NCBI GenBank assembly: GCA_964450685.1 | Contig: CAYVDN010000013.1 | Coordinates: 1 to 64,000, forward strand | Direction of reading: 5' to 3' | DNA from: JBAOHV01 sp964450685 | Lineage (GTDB): Bacteria > Actinomycetota > Acidimicrobiia > Acidimicrobiales > Microtrichaceae | DNA: 64,000 bases | Part shown: one piece after another, positions 1 to 7,685 of the stretch | Position numbering within the stretch: position 1 is the stretch's first letter | Layout of the letters: each line of letters starts with the position of its first letter | Position numbers and translations under genes: made by a program | Notes under the pieces: model-generated | Told to the model about the DNA's origin: nothing | The model's input: the letters and a program-made list of their open reading frames with translations, nothing else | The model's database searches: none

Positions 1-887
1 CAGCCGTCCCAGTCCTCCTCGGCCATGCCGTCCTCGATCGACAGGATCGGGTAACGGTCGCACAGGTCGACGAGATAGTCGGCGAACTCGGCCGGACTGA
101 GAGAGCGGCCCTCACCGGCCAGGTGGTAGGCGCCGTCGCGGAAGAACTCCGTCGAGGCGACGTCCAGGGCGATCGCCATCTCCTCACCGGGCACGCGGCC
201 GGCACGTTCGATCGCCTCGACGAGCAGGGTCACGGCCTCCTCGTTGGAAGCCAGGTTGGGAGCGAAACCACCCTCGTCACCGATCGCCGTCGACAGGCCC
301 CGTTCGTGAACGACCTTCTTGAGGGTGTGGTAGGCCTCGGCCCCCCAGCGCAACGCTTCGGAGAACGACGCCGCACCTACCGGCATGAACATGAACTCCT
401 GCAGGTCGACGTTGTTGTCGGCGTGTTCGCCGCCGTTGATCACGTTGAGCATCGGAACCGGCAGCACACAGGCGTTCGGGCCACCCACGTAGCGGTAGAG
501 CGGCACGTCCAGCTCATGCGCCGCGGCCTTGGCGACCGCGAGCGACACGCCGAGGATGGCGTTGGCGCCGACGCGGGCCTTGTTGTCGGTCCCGTCGATC
601 TCGAGCAGGACCCTGTCGATGTCACGCTGCTCCAGGGCGTCGAAACCGACGATCACATCGGCGATCTCTGTGTTGACCGCCTCCACCGCCTGCTGAACGC
701 CCTTGCCCAGGTAGCGGTCGGCGTCGCCATCGCGCAGCTCCACGGCTTCGAACGCGCCGGTGGATGCACCCGATGGCACCGCGGCGCGTCCGGTTGCTCC
801 CGAATCCAGCTCGATCTCCACCTCGACGGTGGGGTTACCACGGGAGTCCAGGATCTCGCGTCCGACGATTCCCTCGATGATGCTCAC
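1..887 (-). CDS. eno: Enolase (3' part lies outside the window)
   Basis: Phosphopyruvate hydratase, converting 2-phosphoglycerate to phosphoenolpyruvate in glycolysis, in the cytoplasm. About 295 residues are visible of a family length near 430; the C-terminal third lies left of base 1. The N-terminus reads MSIIEGIVGREILDSRGNPT, the universal enolase opening. At the window edge the frame reads SIEDGMAEEDWDGW, which carries the Glu-Asp Mg2+-binding region. The start is a GTG at 887, preceded by GAGGAGT. A TAGTTT box at 936-941 is a likely -10, giving a leader of about 40 bases. In mycobacteria eno follows mfd and mazG; here an acyltransferase, a methyltransferase and inositol-phosphate synthase lie between mazG and eno. 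Identification is secure. Confidence 0.97.
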   Translation of the reverse strand, partial: MSIIEGIVGREILDSRGNPTVEVEIELDSGATGRAAVPSGASTGAFEAVELRDGDADRYLGKGVQQAVEAVNTEIADVIVGFDALEQRDIDRVLLEIDGTDNKARVGANAILGVSLAVAKAAAHELDVPLYRYVGGPNACVLPVPMLNVINGGEHADNNVDLQEFMFMPVGAASFSEALRWGAEAYHTLKKVVHERGLSTAIGDEGGFAPNLASNEEAVTLLVEAIERAGRVPGEEMAIALDVASTEFFRDGAYHLAGEGRSLSPAEFADYLVDLCDRYPILSIEDGMAEEDWDG

Positions 888-935
888 GCGTCCTGACTCC
901 TCATGCTGGTTGCCGCCACCCTCGGACGACTCCGA

Positions 936-941
936 AAACTA
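936..941 (-). promoter_or_regulatory. Probable -10 box of eno
   Basis: TAGTTT on the minus strand, about 48 bases before the GTG start of enolase. A GAGGAGT ribosome-binding site lies between. No convincing -35 is seen. The 124-base gap between eno and the acyltransferase stop holds nothing else. Confidence 0.4.
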
Positions 942-1011
942 TCGCCCGCATCATGCCAGCCCGGTGACCCGCCGAGGAATCCCGCACCTCATACCCGACG
1001 GCCCCAGCCAG

Positions 1012-2970
1012 TCAGAGGTTCGAGCGGATCAGCTCAGCGAAGGCCCTGGCGCCGTCCGGGCGCAGGTGGGCCCCGTCACCGGCGAACCACTGCGGGTTCG
1101 CAGACGCGAGCGAGTACCAGTCGACCAGGACCGTGTTCGGATGCCGGCTGGCCGCTGCGGCGAGTCGCTCGTTGACCAAGCCCTGCCAGGGCCGGGCGAC
1201 CTTGGCGTTGACCAGCAGGATCCTCCGGTCCCCCGCGCGCTCGATCATCCGGTCCAGGTCCGCGTCGGTGAACGTGCCGTTCGTCCCCGCATGGACGACG
1301 AGCGGTCCGGGGATCAGGCCCTCTGACGCGTACCAGCCGACGACGTCGCTCACCGCACTGAACTGGCGACCCACCTTGGCATCGACACGGATGCCAGGCA
1401 TCGCCGCGACGAGCGCTGACTGTGCGCCGAGCATCACCGAGTCGCCAACCGCCAGGGCGTTCGTCTGCCCGGCGGGCACAGCCGTGGTGGGCGCCGTCGA
1501 CTGGGGCGTGGTGGACGGGACAGCCGTGGCCGGGGTGCCGCTGACACCGGGAGCAGAGGTCGTGGTCGGCGGGTCGGTGGTCGCCGGCTCGGTGCTGACC
1601 GGAGCCGACGGGTCGTCGCCGGGCTCCGCGGTCGGAATGCTCGCCAGGTCCGAGTCACCTCCGGCCGTGGCCGCCAGTTCGATCTCGGCCCTGTCGGGGC
1701 TCGTGGTGGCCCGGTGCAACCCGACGCCGAGCAGCAGGACCAGCACGCTGAACACGCCGGCCACCGTCATTCCCCGAGCCGCCAGAGCACGACGGCGCTC
1801 GCCCGCACTCGAACGCAGGTCGTGGTACCAACGTCCGATGGCACCCTTGCGCAGCGGTGTCTCGACATAGCGGAACGACAGCTCGGCAGCGCCGAACGTC
1901 AACGCCATCCTGAACACGAACAGGGGCAGTCCGCTGAGCGGCACGTCGAGCCCCGGGCGCGTGACCATGAAGATGGGCCAGTGCCACAGGTACAGCGAAT
2001 ACGACCGAACTCCGATCCAGACCAGCGGCGCCCACGCCATGGGACCGGCGAGCCGGCTCGCGGGATGCACGAGTACGGCGATCAACACGATGGTCACCAC
2101 GTCGAGCAGGAGGAAGCCGCCGCGGTAGACGAAAGGGTCGAACGCGTTGACCCGCAGCATGAACCAGGCGAGCACGACCACCATCGCAGCGCCGACCACG
2201 TCGAGCGCCGGGCCGGCCCGACGAGCAGCCGAAGTCCTGGATCGCCACGGCGCCCACACCATCGCCAGGAACGCCCCCAGCAGCAGACCGGAGAGCCGCG
2301 TGAAGGTGGCGTAGTAGATGAAGCTGGTGTCGGTCCCCTCGCGGTAGAGCACAGCCATGAGCAATGCAGATCCGAGCGCTGTGACGAGGACGGCCCAGCG
2401 GACCTTCACGTGCCCCAGCCTGGTCAGACCCAAGGCGAAAAGGGGCGGGAACACCAGGTAGAACTGCTCCTCGACCGCCAGCGACCAGAGGTGTTGGAGC
2501 AGCGGTGGTCGGCCTGCCTGTTCGAAGTACGACTCGTCGAGGTAGATCTGCCACCAGTTGTAGACGTAGGCGAGTGCGGCCAGTACGTCGCCGCCCAGAC
2601 GCCCGGCCGCGTCGCGGTACACGAGGATGGCCGCTGCAGAAACCACGGCCAGCAAGAGGTACAACGCCGGCAGCAGCCGGCGGGCGCGACGGATCCAGAA
2701 GTGACGCAGGTCGACGGTTCCGCTGTGGGAGCGCTCCTCGAGCAGCAGCGAGGTGATGAGGAAGCCCGACACGACGAAGAAGACCTCGACGCCCAGGAAC
2801 CCACCGGACATCCAGGACACATCTGCGTGGTAGAGGATCACCGCCATGACCGAGAGCGCGCGCAAACCGTCGAGAGCGGGCCGGTAGCCCAGCTTCCGGG
2901 GCGCGGCAAGGCGCGCAGCAGCGACCATGGGAGTCCATTCTGGCCCAGGGACCGGACTCCACCGAGCCAC
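1012..2970 (-). CDS. OafA/YrhL-type membrane acyltransferase with C-terminal SGNH domain
   Basis: Predicted integral-membrane O-acyltransferase (acyltransferase-3 family) that moves acyl groups, commonly acetyl, onto extracytoplasmic polysaccharide or peptidoglycan sugars. The N-terminal 400 residues hold about ten membrane helices and the family motifs RPALDGLRALSVMAVILYHA and FFVVSGFLITSLLL. A Pro/Thr/Ser-rich linker (about residues 430-500) leads to an SGNH esterase-like domain, with AVGDSVMLG near residue 509 and the closing DGAHLRPDG near residue 632. The total is 652 residues, usual for the fused subfamily. The GTG at 2970 gives the longest frame; an ATG at 2928 is an alternative start. 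The substrate is unknown; the exopolysaccharide genes further along are possible partners. Confidence 0.9.
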   Translation of the reverse strand: MARWSPVPGPEWTPMVAAARLAAPRKLGYRPALDGLRALSVMAVILYHADVSWMSGGFLGVEVFFVVSGFLITSLLLEERSHSGTVDLRHFWIRRARRLLPALYLLLAVVSAAAILVYRDAAGRLGGDVLAALAYVYNWWQIYLDESYFEQAGRPPLLQHLWSLAVEEQFYLVFPPLFALGLTRLGHVKVRWAVLVTALGSALLMAVLYREGTDTSFIYYATFTRLSGLLLGAFLAMVWAPWRSRTSAARRAGPALDVVGAAMVVVLAWFMLRVNAFDPFVYRGGFLLLDVVTIVLIAVLVHPASRLAGPMAWAPLVWIGVRSYSLYLWHWPIFMVTRPGLDVPLSGLPLFVFRMALTFGAAELSFRYVETPLRKGAIGRWYHDLRSSAGERRRALAARGMTVAGVFSVLVLLLGVGLHRATTSPDRAEIELAATAGGDSDLASIPTAEPGDDPSAPVSTEPATTDPPTTTSAPGVSGTPATAVPSTTPQSTAPTTAVPAGQTNALAVGDSVMLGAQSALVAAMPGIRVDAKVGRQFSAVSDVVGWYASEGLIPGPLVVHAGTNGTFTDADLDRMIERAGDRRILLVNAKVARPWQGLVNERLAAAASRHPNTVLVDWYSLASANPQWFAGDGAHLRPDGARAFAELIRSNL

Positions 2971-3001
2971 CCAACTAGATACAAGTTGCAGACAAGTGCG
3001 C

Positions 3002-3007
3002 TAGGAT
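3002..3007 (+). promoter_or_regulatory. -10 box of the methyltransferase (leaderless type)
   Basis: TAGGAT ends 6 bases before the ATG at 3014. There is no Shine-Dalgarno sequence, so the transcript probably begins at or next to the start codon. Confidence 0.5.
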
Positions 3008-3013
3008 GATGCC

Positions 3014-3832
3014 ATGGCAGCCGACGGACCCGAACCCAGCTCCAGTACAGGCGCCGACACGTGGGACCCGGGCCGCTACCACCTCTTTCGAGACCAGCGG
3101 TCCAAACCGTTCCGCGACCTGCTCGCCCTCATCGAGCCCAGGCCCGGCGGACGGCTTCTCGACCTGGGCTGCGGTACGGGGGAACTGACCGCGGAGGCAG
3201 TCGATGTGACCGGCGTGTCCCACGCCCTCGGGCTCGACAGCTCGGACACGATGCTCGCCGAAGGTCGCCGCGCGGTGGGTGACAGGGTCGAGTTCATCGC
3301 CGGTGATCTCGCCGACCCGGATGTGGGCGACGGCTGGGACGTGATCATCGCCAATGCGTCGCTTCACTGGGTCCCCCGCCACGATGACGTCCTGGCCGAC
3401 TGGCGATCGAGACTGGTACCCGGAGGACAACTGGCGGTCCAGGTCCCGGCCAACCCGGATCATCCGTCGCACCTTGCCATAACCGAGGTGCTGCACTCCG
3501 AGCCGTTCTTCACGCTGCTCGACGGCGCTCCCCCGCCGGATCCGCTGTTCTCGGTTGCGTCCCCGGAGCACTATGCCGAGCTCCTCTGGCGGCTCGGGGC
3601 GGCTGAGCAGGTCGTTCGTCTGCAGGTGTACGGGATGGAGTTGCCCGACACCGCTGCCGTGGCCGACTGGACAGGCGGGACGGCACTCAACCGGGTACGC
3701 GCCGTGCTCGACGACGAGCAGTTCGCCGCGTTCGACGCCCGCTACCGCGCCCTGCTGGACGAGGAGCTGAACCATGCCGCGCCGTACTTCTACGGCTTCA
3801 AACGCATCCTGATGTGGGCCCGCTTCGACTGA
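3014..3832 (+). CDS. tam: SAM-dependent methyltransferase, trans-aconitate 2-methyltransferase-like
   Basis: A 272-residue class I methyltransferase. Motif I reads LLDLGCGTGELT near residue 48, followed by the acidic end of strand 2 (GLDSS), a motif II region (FIAGDLAD) and IIANASLHWV. This set, including the ASLHW stretch and the C-terminal YGFKRILMW, matches the trans-aconitate methyltransferase (Tam) family, which detoxifies trans-aconitate by making its monomethyl ester. It stands alone on the plus strand, divergent from the acyltransferase and convergent with inositol-phosphate synthase. The Tam call is by resemblance; a related small-acid methyltransferase is possible. Confidence 0.8.
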   Translation: MAADGPEPSSSTGADTWDPGRYHLFRDQRSKPFRDLLALIEPRPGGRLLDLGCGTGELTAEAVDVTGVSHALGLDSSDTMLAEGRRAVGDRVEFIAGDLADPDVGDGWDVIIANASLHWVPRHDDVLADWRSRLVPGGQLAVQVPANPDHPSHLAITEVLHSEPFFTLLDGAPPPDPLFSVASPEHYAELLWRLGAAEQVVRLQVYGMELPDTAAVADWTGGTALNRVRAVLDDEQFAAFDARYRALLDEELNHAAPYFYGFKRILMWARFD

Positions 3833-3843
3833 GTCACCCGGAT

Positions 3844-3881
3844 CCCGGCCGACAGGACCGCGCTTGCAGACCTCGGCCGGG
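3844..3881. terminator. Hairpin between convergent genes
   Basis: Perfect 9-bp inverted repeat: CCCGGCCGA at 3844-3852 and TCGGCCGGG at 3873-3881, loop of 20 bases. It lies between the stop of the methyltransferase and the stop of inositol-phosphate synthase, so it could end both transcripts. There is no T-run, as is common for GC-rich actinobacterial terminators. Confidence 0.45.
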
Positions 3882-3887
3882 CGGACC

Positions 3888-5192
3888 TCAGCCGGCCTCG
3901 GAGTGGGTCACGGGTGCCTCGCCCATCCATTCGCGCAGCGTGTTCTTGAGCTTCGTCTGCTGGATGAAGATGTCGTGCTCCGGCGGGACTCCGCCGGCGG
4001 CCTGGGGGGCCTTCCAGTAGAAGCTCAGCCACTCCTGGACGCCTGACTGCCCGGCACGCTGGGCCAGGTCCAGGAACAGTGCGAGGTCCAACACGATCGG
4101 CGCCGCCAGGATCGAGTCCCGGCACATGAAGTCGACCTTGATCTGCATCGGGTAACCCATCCACCCGAAGATGTCGATGGCATCCCAGCCCTCCTTGTTG
4201 TCACCACGCGGCGGGTAGTAGTTGATCCGCACTACGTGGTCGATGTTGCCGTAGAGGTCCGGATAGACCTCGGGCTGGAGGATGGTGTCGAGCACTCCGA
4301 GCTTCGAGACCTCCTTGGTCTTGAAGTTCTCGGGATCATCGAGGACCTCGCCGTCGCGGTTGCCCAGGATGTTCGTCGAGTACCAGCCGCGCATGCCGAG
4401 CATCCGGGCCTTGAACCCTGGGGCGAGGATCGTCTTCATCAGCGTCTGGCCGGTCTTGAAGTCCTTGCCGGTCACCGGAACCCCACGATCGAGCGCCAGC
4501 TGCTCCATGCACGGCAGGTCGATCGACAGGTTCGGTGCCCCGTTCGCGTACGGGACACCGCTGGTCAGCGCCGCGTACACGTAGATCTGGCTCGGCGAGA
4601 TGTTCGGATCGTTGGCCTTCAGGCCGGCTTCGAACGCCTCGACGCTGTCGTGCACCGCGGTCGGCTCCTGGTATGCCTCCGTGGAGCCGCACCACACCAT
4701 CACCAGGCGGTCGCACTCGTTGCGGATGCGGAACGTCTCGATGTCGGCGATGACCTGCTGTGCCAGGTCCCACTTGGTCTCCCCCGACTTGACCCGCACG
4801 CCGTCGAGCTTCTTCACCCAACGCTGGTCGAACACCGCCGACATTGCGTTGATGCCCTCGAGCTCGCCCGACAGCGGTGCCAGATCACGCTCGTCCAGCA
4901 CTCCGGCGGTGCGAGCCGCCTCGAGTGCGTTCGGCGAGATCGGATCCCACCCGCCGAACACGACATCGTCCAGTCCTGCGAGGGGGACGAAGTCGCGGAT
5001 CAGCGGGTTGCGTCCCTCGTCGCGCTCACCGAGGCGGATGTGGGCCACCTGGGTGAGCGAACCGATCGGCTCCGCCAGCCCCTGGCGGGCGGAGAGCACA
5101 CCGGCGTAGGCGGTCGAGGCGACGGCGCCCATTCCGGGGGTGAGGATCCCGAGACGACCGGTGGCGGGAGCGATCTGCAGCGGTTCTGACAT
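3888..5192 (-). CDS. ino1: Inositol-3-phosphate synthase
   Basis: NAD-dependent cyclisation of glucose-6-phosphate to 1L-myo-inositol-1-phosphate, the first step to inositol lipids and mycothiol-type compounds. The 434 residues contain GILTPGMGAVASTAY (NAD-binding loop), SGVPYANGAPNLSIDLP, GKDFKTGQTLMKTILAP and STNILGNRDGEVL. The last two correspond to the catalytic Lys region and the LGNNDG signature of the long-form enzymes. It is longer than, and different from, the roughly 365-residue mycobacterial Ino1. The ATG at 5192 is fixed by a TAGAGT -10 box ending exactly 7 bases upstream, so the gene appears to be transcribed on its own as a leaderless message. Confidence 0.93.
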   Translation of the reverse strand: MSEPLQIAPATGRLGILTPGMGAVASTAYAGVLSARQGLAEPIGSLTQVAHIRLGERDEGRNPLIRDFVPLAGLDDVVFGGWDPISPNALEAARTAGVLDERDLAPLSGELEGINAMSAVFDQRWVKKLDGVRVKSGETKWDLAQQVIADIETFRIRNECDRLVMVWCGSTEAYQEPTAVHDSVEAFEAGLKANDPNISPSQIYVYAALTSGVPYANGAPNLSIDLPCMEQLALDRGVPVTGKDFKTGQTLMKTILAPGFKARMLGMRGWYSTNILGNRDGEVLDDPENFKTKEVSKLGVLDTILQPEVYPDLYGNIDHVVRINYYPPRGDNKEGWDAIDIFGWMGYPMQIKVDFMCRDSILAAPIVLDLALFLDLAQRAGQSGVQEWLSFYWKAPQAAGGVPPEHDIFIQQTKLKNTLREWMGEAPVTHSEAG

Positions 5193-5199
5193 GAGGGTG

Positions 5200-5205
5200 A
5201 CTCTA
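5200..5205 (-). promoter_or_regulatory. -10 box of ino1 (leaderless type)
   Basis: TAGAGT on the minus strand, 7 bases before the ATG at 5192, with no ribosome-binding site between. Confidence 0.6.
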
Positions 5206-5251
5206 CGGCGCGGGAGCGGGCCCGCTCATGTCGAGCGACGGATCCCGAGGC

Positions 5252-6592
5252 TCACCCGTCACGGCGCTCCAGTTCACGCAGCCGGGCGATGCGACGGTCG
5301 GTCTCGACCCGCAGCGCGTCCTCGGGGTCGAGACCGGCCGCGTGAGCTGCCTCGACGAGCTCCCACAGCGCTCGGGCGAGGTCGTCCCCCGCTATCGGCG
5401 CACGAGGCTCCGAGGCACTGGGAGTTGCGATGTGGTCGGCCTTGCGGACGACCTTCAGCGCACGGGCGAGTGCAGGCATGGTGGACGGGATGCCGTCCAT
5501 GACCGACCCGCGGCCCATCTCGACACGCTTGTCGGCCTCCCATGCCGTTACGAGATCCTGGATCTCGGGTGCGCCGTCGGGGTCTGGGTCGAACACGTGG
5601 GGGTGACGACGAACGAGTTTGTCGTGCATTCCGGCTGCCACGTCGGCCAGCGTGAACCAGCCACCCTCGGCAGCCAGCGCCGAGTGGAACACCACCTGGT
5701 AGAGCAGGTCGCCGAGCTCGGCGCACAGCTCATCCACACCCTCACCGGAGACCGGGTCATGGACGTCGATCGCCTCGAGCACCTCGTACGACTCCTCGAG
5801 CAGATAACGCTTGAGCGAGTCGTGGGTCTGTGTGGCCTTCCAGGGGTCCTCGACACGGAGCCGGCGCACGAGTTCGTCCAGGCGCACCACCTCACCCCCG
5901 ACCGGGTCCGCGAGACTCGGGATCCACACCGAGGTGAGGTGATCCGGCTCGATCTCACGGTCCAGGTCCCACCAGTCGACCAGGCGCACCGACTCGTCGG
6001 GAAGCCCGAGCCGTTGCAACACGGTGACCGGCTCGTCGGGCGCCTCGTCGACAGACAACTTGATGTCGGACAGCACGAAACGCGAGTCGCACTGCGCGAC
6101 GAGCAGCGGCCCCCGCTCCCCCGCTGCCTCGACGGCGAAGCGGTGCCCGTCGACCAGGCGGGCACCCGTTTCTACCGGGTCGATTCCCAGGCGGACCCAT
6201 GTCAGATCCAGGAACGACAGCCCTGCGTGAGCGACCGCTCTCACCCGCCGATCAGCGAGGAGCAGCTCGACTGTGCGCTCAGCGACCAGCGGTGAGCCCG
6301 GCACCGCGTAGAGCACCATGCCATGGACGCGCGCCGCCTCCACCAGTGCCTCGACGATGGCCGGGTAGACGTCCTCGATGCGTTCCGCCCGGTCGTAGAA
6401 GCTGTCGAAGCTCGTCGCGTGGGACAGCAGCGCTGCGGCAGGATGACGTCGAGTACGTACGAACGCCTGCTGTGCTTCGGCGATCAGCTCGACCGTGCCG
6501 GCGGTCACCAGGTCCTCGCCGCCGGGGCCCAGCCCGACGACGTGGATGACGGGCAGCGACCCGTCGCCGGGCGGCAACGCGTCGCCCGACAT
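5252..6592 (-). CDS. mazG: MazG nucleotide pyrophosphohydrolase fused to a tetrapyrrole-methylase-like domain
   Basis: Hydrolyses NTPs/dNTPs to NMP and pyrophosphate (house-cleaning). The 446 residues contain an N-terminal SAM-dependent tetrapyrrole methylase-like domain (residues 15-240; VVGLGPGGEDLVTAGTVELI) and a MazG domain (about 255-400) with LLEESYEVLEAID and CAELGDLLYQVVFHS, the EExxE...ExxD magnesium site. The layout equals that of YabN-type fusions. The ATG at 6592 lies 3 bases after the stop of the SurA-like gene, so it is co-transcribed with mfd and that gene. The order mfd-(lipoprotein)-mazG is conserved in actinobacteria. Confidence 0.93.
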   Translation of the reverse strand: MSGDALPPGDGSLPVIHVVGLGPGGEDLVTAGTVELIAEAQQAFVRTRRHPAAALLSHATSFDSFYDRAERIEDVYPAIVEALVEAARVHGMVLYAVPGSPLVAERTVELLLADRRVRAVAHAGLSFLDLTWVRLGIDPVETGARLVDGHRFAVEAAGERGPLLVAQCDSRFVLSDIKLSVDEAPDEPVTVLQRLGLPDESVRLVDWWDLDREIEPDHLTSVWIPSLADPVGGEVVRLDELVRRLRVEDPWKATQTHDSLKRYLLEESYEVLEAIDVHDPVSGEGVDELCAELGDLLYQVVFHSALAAEGGWFTLADVAAGMHDKLVRRHPHVFDPDPDGAPEIQDLVTAWEADKRVEMGRGSVMDGIPSTMPALARALKVVRKADHIATPSASEPRAPIAGDDLARALWELVEAAHAAGLDPEDALRVETDRRIARLRELERRDG

Positions 6593-6595
6593 CTC

Positions 6596-7675
6596 TCAGC
6601 TGCCGGAGTCGACCGCGCCGGAGTCAACCGAACCGGAGCCGGCAGAACCAGTGTCCGCAGAACCGGCCGAGGCTCCCTGGACAGCGCGGACCGCGTCCAT
6701 CACCTGGTCGAGCACTTGCGACCGGGGAAGCTCGGGCCGTTCCGGCGGAAGTACCACGAAGCCGTTGCTACCACGGGCGACCCCTGAGCCGTAGCGCTGG
6801 TTGACATCCGCCGAGAGCGCCAGACGAATGCCCCATGTGGCAGCACCCTGCTCGGCGAAGCTGGCCACGAGCTCGGCCAACTCCTCGCGGGCCTCCGAGA
6901 ACGGGACCACCTTCCTCGATTCGATCCGGTAGGCGTAGCCGACGCGACCACTCGAGTCGTCCCCGACGAGCACAACTCCGCGCGACACCCTGGTCCTTGC
7001 ACCGGCCATGTCGTCGCGGAGCTCGGGGATCAGCTCCGCTTCGGTGTAGCAACCACCAGTCGGATCGGCTACCTTCTCCACCCCCTCGACGTCCTCTGTC
7101 AGGTCGTCGACGGTGGCACCGTCCTCCAGCGCGTCCTGGGCACGCTCGACGGCTTCGACTGGGATCTCGACGACCGTCAGACAGACCTGCCGCCAGCTCA
7201 GTCGTGTCGAGTCGTACATGCGCCGCAGGTCCGCCTCGTTCGAAGCGTCGACAGCCGCGACCCTCTCGATGACGAGCTGCTGGGCGACGCCGTAGTCGAT
7301 CGCCAGCTCGCGGAGCCGGCCCTCGAGCGGCTCCTGGCCGCTCTGCGCCGTCTGCTGGTCGAGCTGCTCGCCGACCTGCGCCTTGAGGTCATCGTCGATC
7401 TGCAGGTCCCATCGCTCGGCCTCTGACACCCAGACCTGTCGCATGATCAGGAACTGGAGTGCGGCACGGGCGACGTCTCCCTGCTGGGTCGACTCGTTGT
7501 CGGAGGCTGCGCCGCCGTTGAACGCGGGGCTCTCGACCAGGGTCGTCACATCGTCGATGGGGATGTCCTCGCCGCCGACGGTCGCTGCGGTCGTGTTGGC
7601 TGTCACGCCGCACGACGTGACGAAGAGAGCGGCCGACGCGGCGACGGCCGGCAACAGGAGGCGGAATCGGGCCAT
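6596..7675 (-). CDS. SurA/PpiC-like peptidyl-prolyl isomerase lipoprotein
   Basis: Predicted extracytoplasmic foldase anchored by lipid. The first residues MARFRLLLPAVAASAALFVTSC form a signal peptide ending in a lipobox-like VTSC; Cys22 would be lipidated. Residues about 25-170 resemble the helical SurA N-terminal domain and about 190-310 a degenerate parvulin domain. The tail is rich in Ala, Ser, Gly and Asp (GSADTGSAGSGSVDSG). The chosen ATG at 7675 is 10 bases after the mfd stop. Longer in-frame starts run into mfd and lack a signal. It lies between mfd and mazG, a position occupied by a lipoprotein gene in other actinobacteria. Isomerase activity is uncertain. Confidence 0.8.
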   Translation of the reverse strand: MARFRLLLPAVAASAALFVTSCGVTANTTAATVGGEDIPIDDVTTLVESPAFNGGAASDNESTQQGDVARAALQFLIMRQVWVSEAERWDLQIDDDLKAQVGEQLDQQTAQSGQEPLEGRLRELAIDYGVAQQLVIERVAAVDASNEADLRRMYDSTRLSWRQVCLTVVEIPVEAVERAQDALEDGATVDDLTEDVEGVEKVADPTGGCYTEAELIPELRDDMAGARTRVSRGVVLVGDDSSGRVGYAYRIESRKVVPFSEAREELAELVASFAEQGAATWGIRLALSADVNQRYGSGVARGSNGFVVLPPERPELPRSQVLDQVMDAVRAVQGASAGSADTGSAGSGSVDSGAVDSGS

Positions 7676-7685
7676 GGGTGCGATG

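Noticed and set aside
123..896. 257-codon plus-strand open frame
   Set aside because: Antisense to enolase, whose conserved motifs are unambiguous.
1500..1700. Low-complexity Pro/Thr/Ser stretch as a repeat element
   Set aside because: It is the linker between the membrane and SGNH domains of the acyltransferase, with no exact repeat unit.
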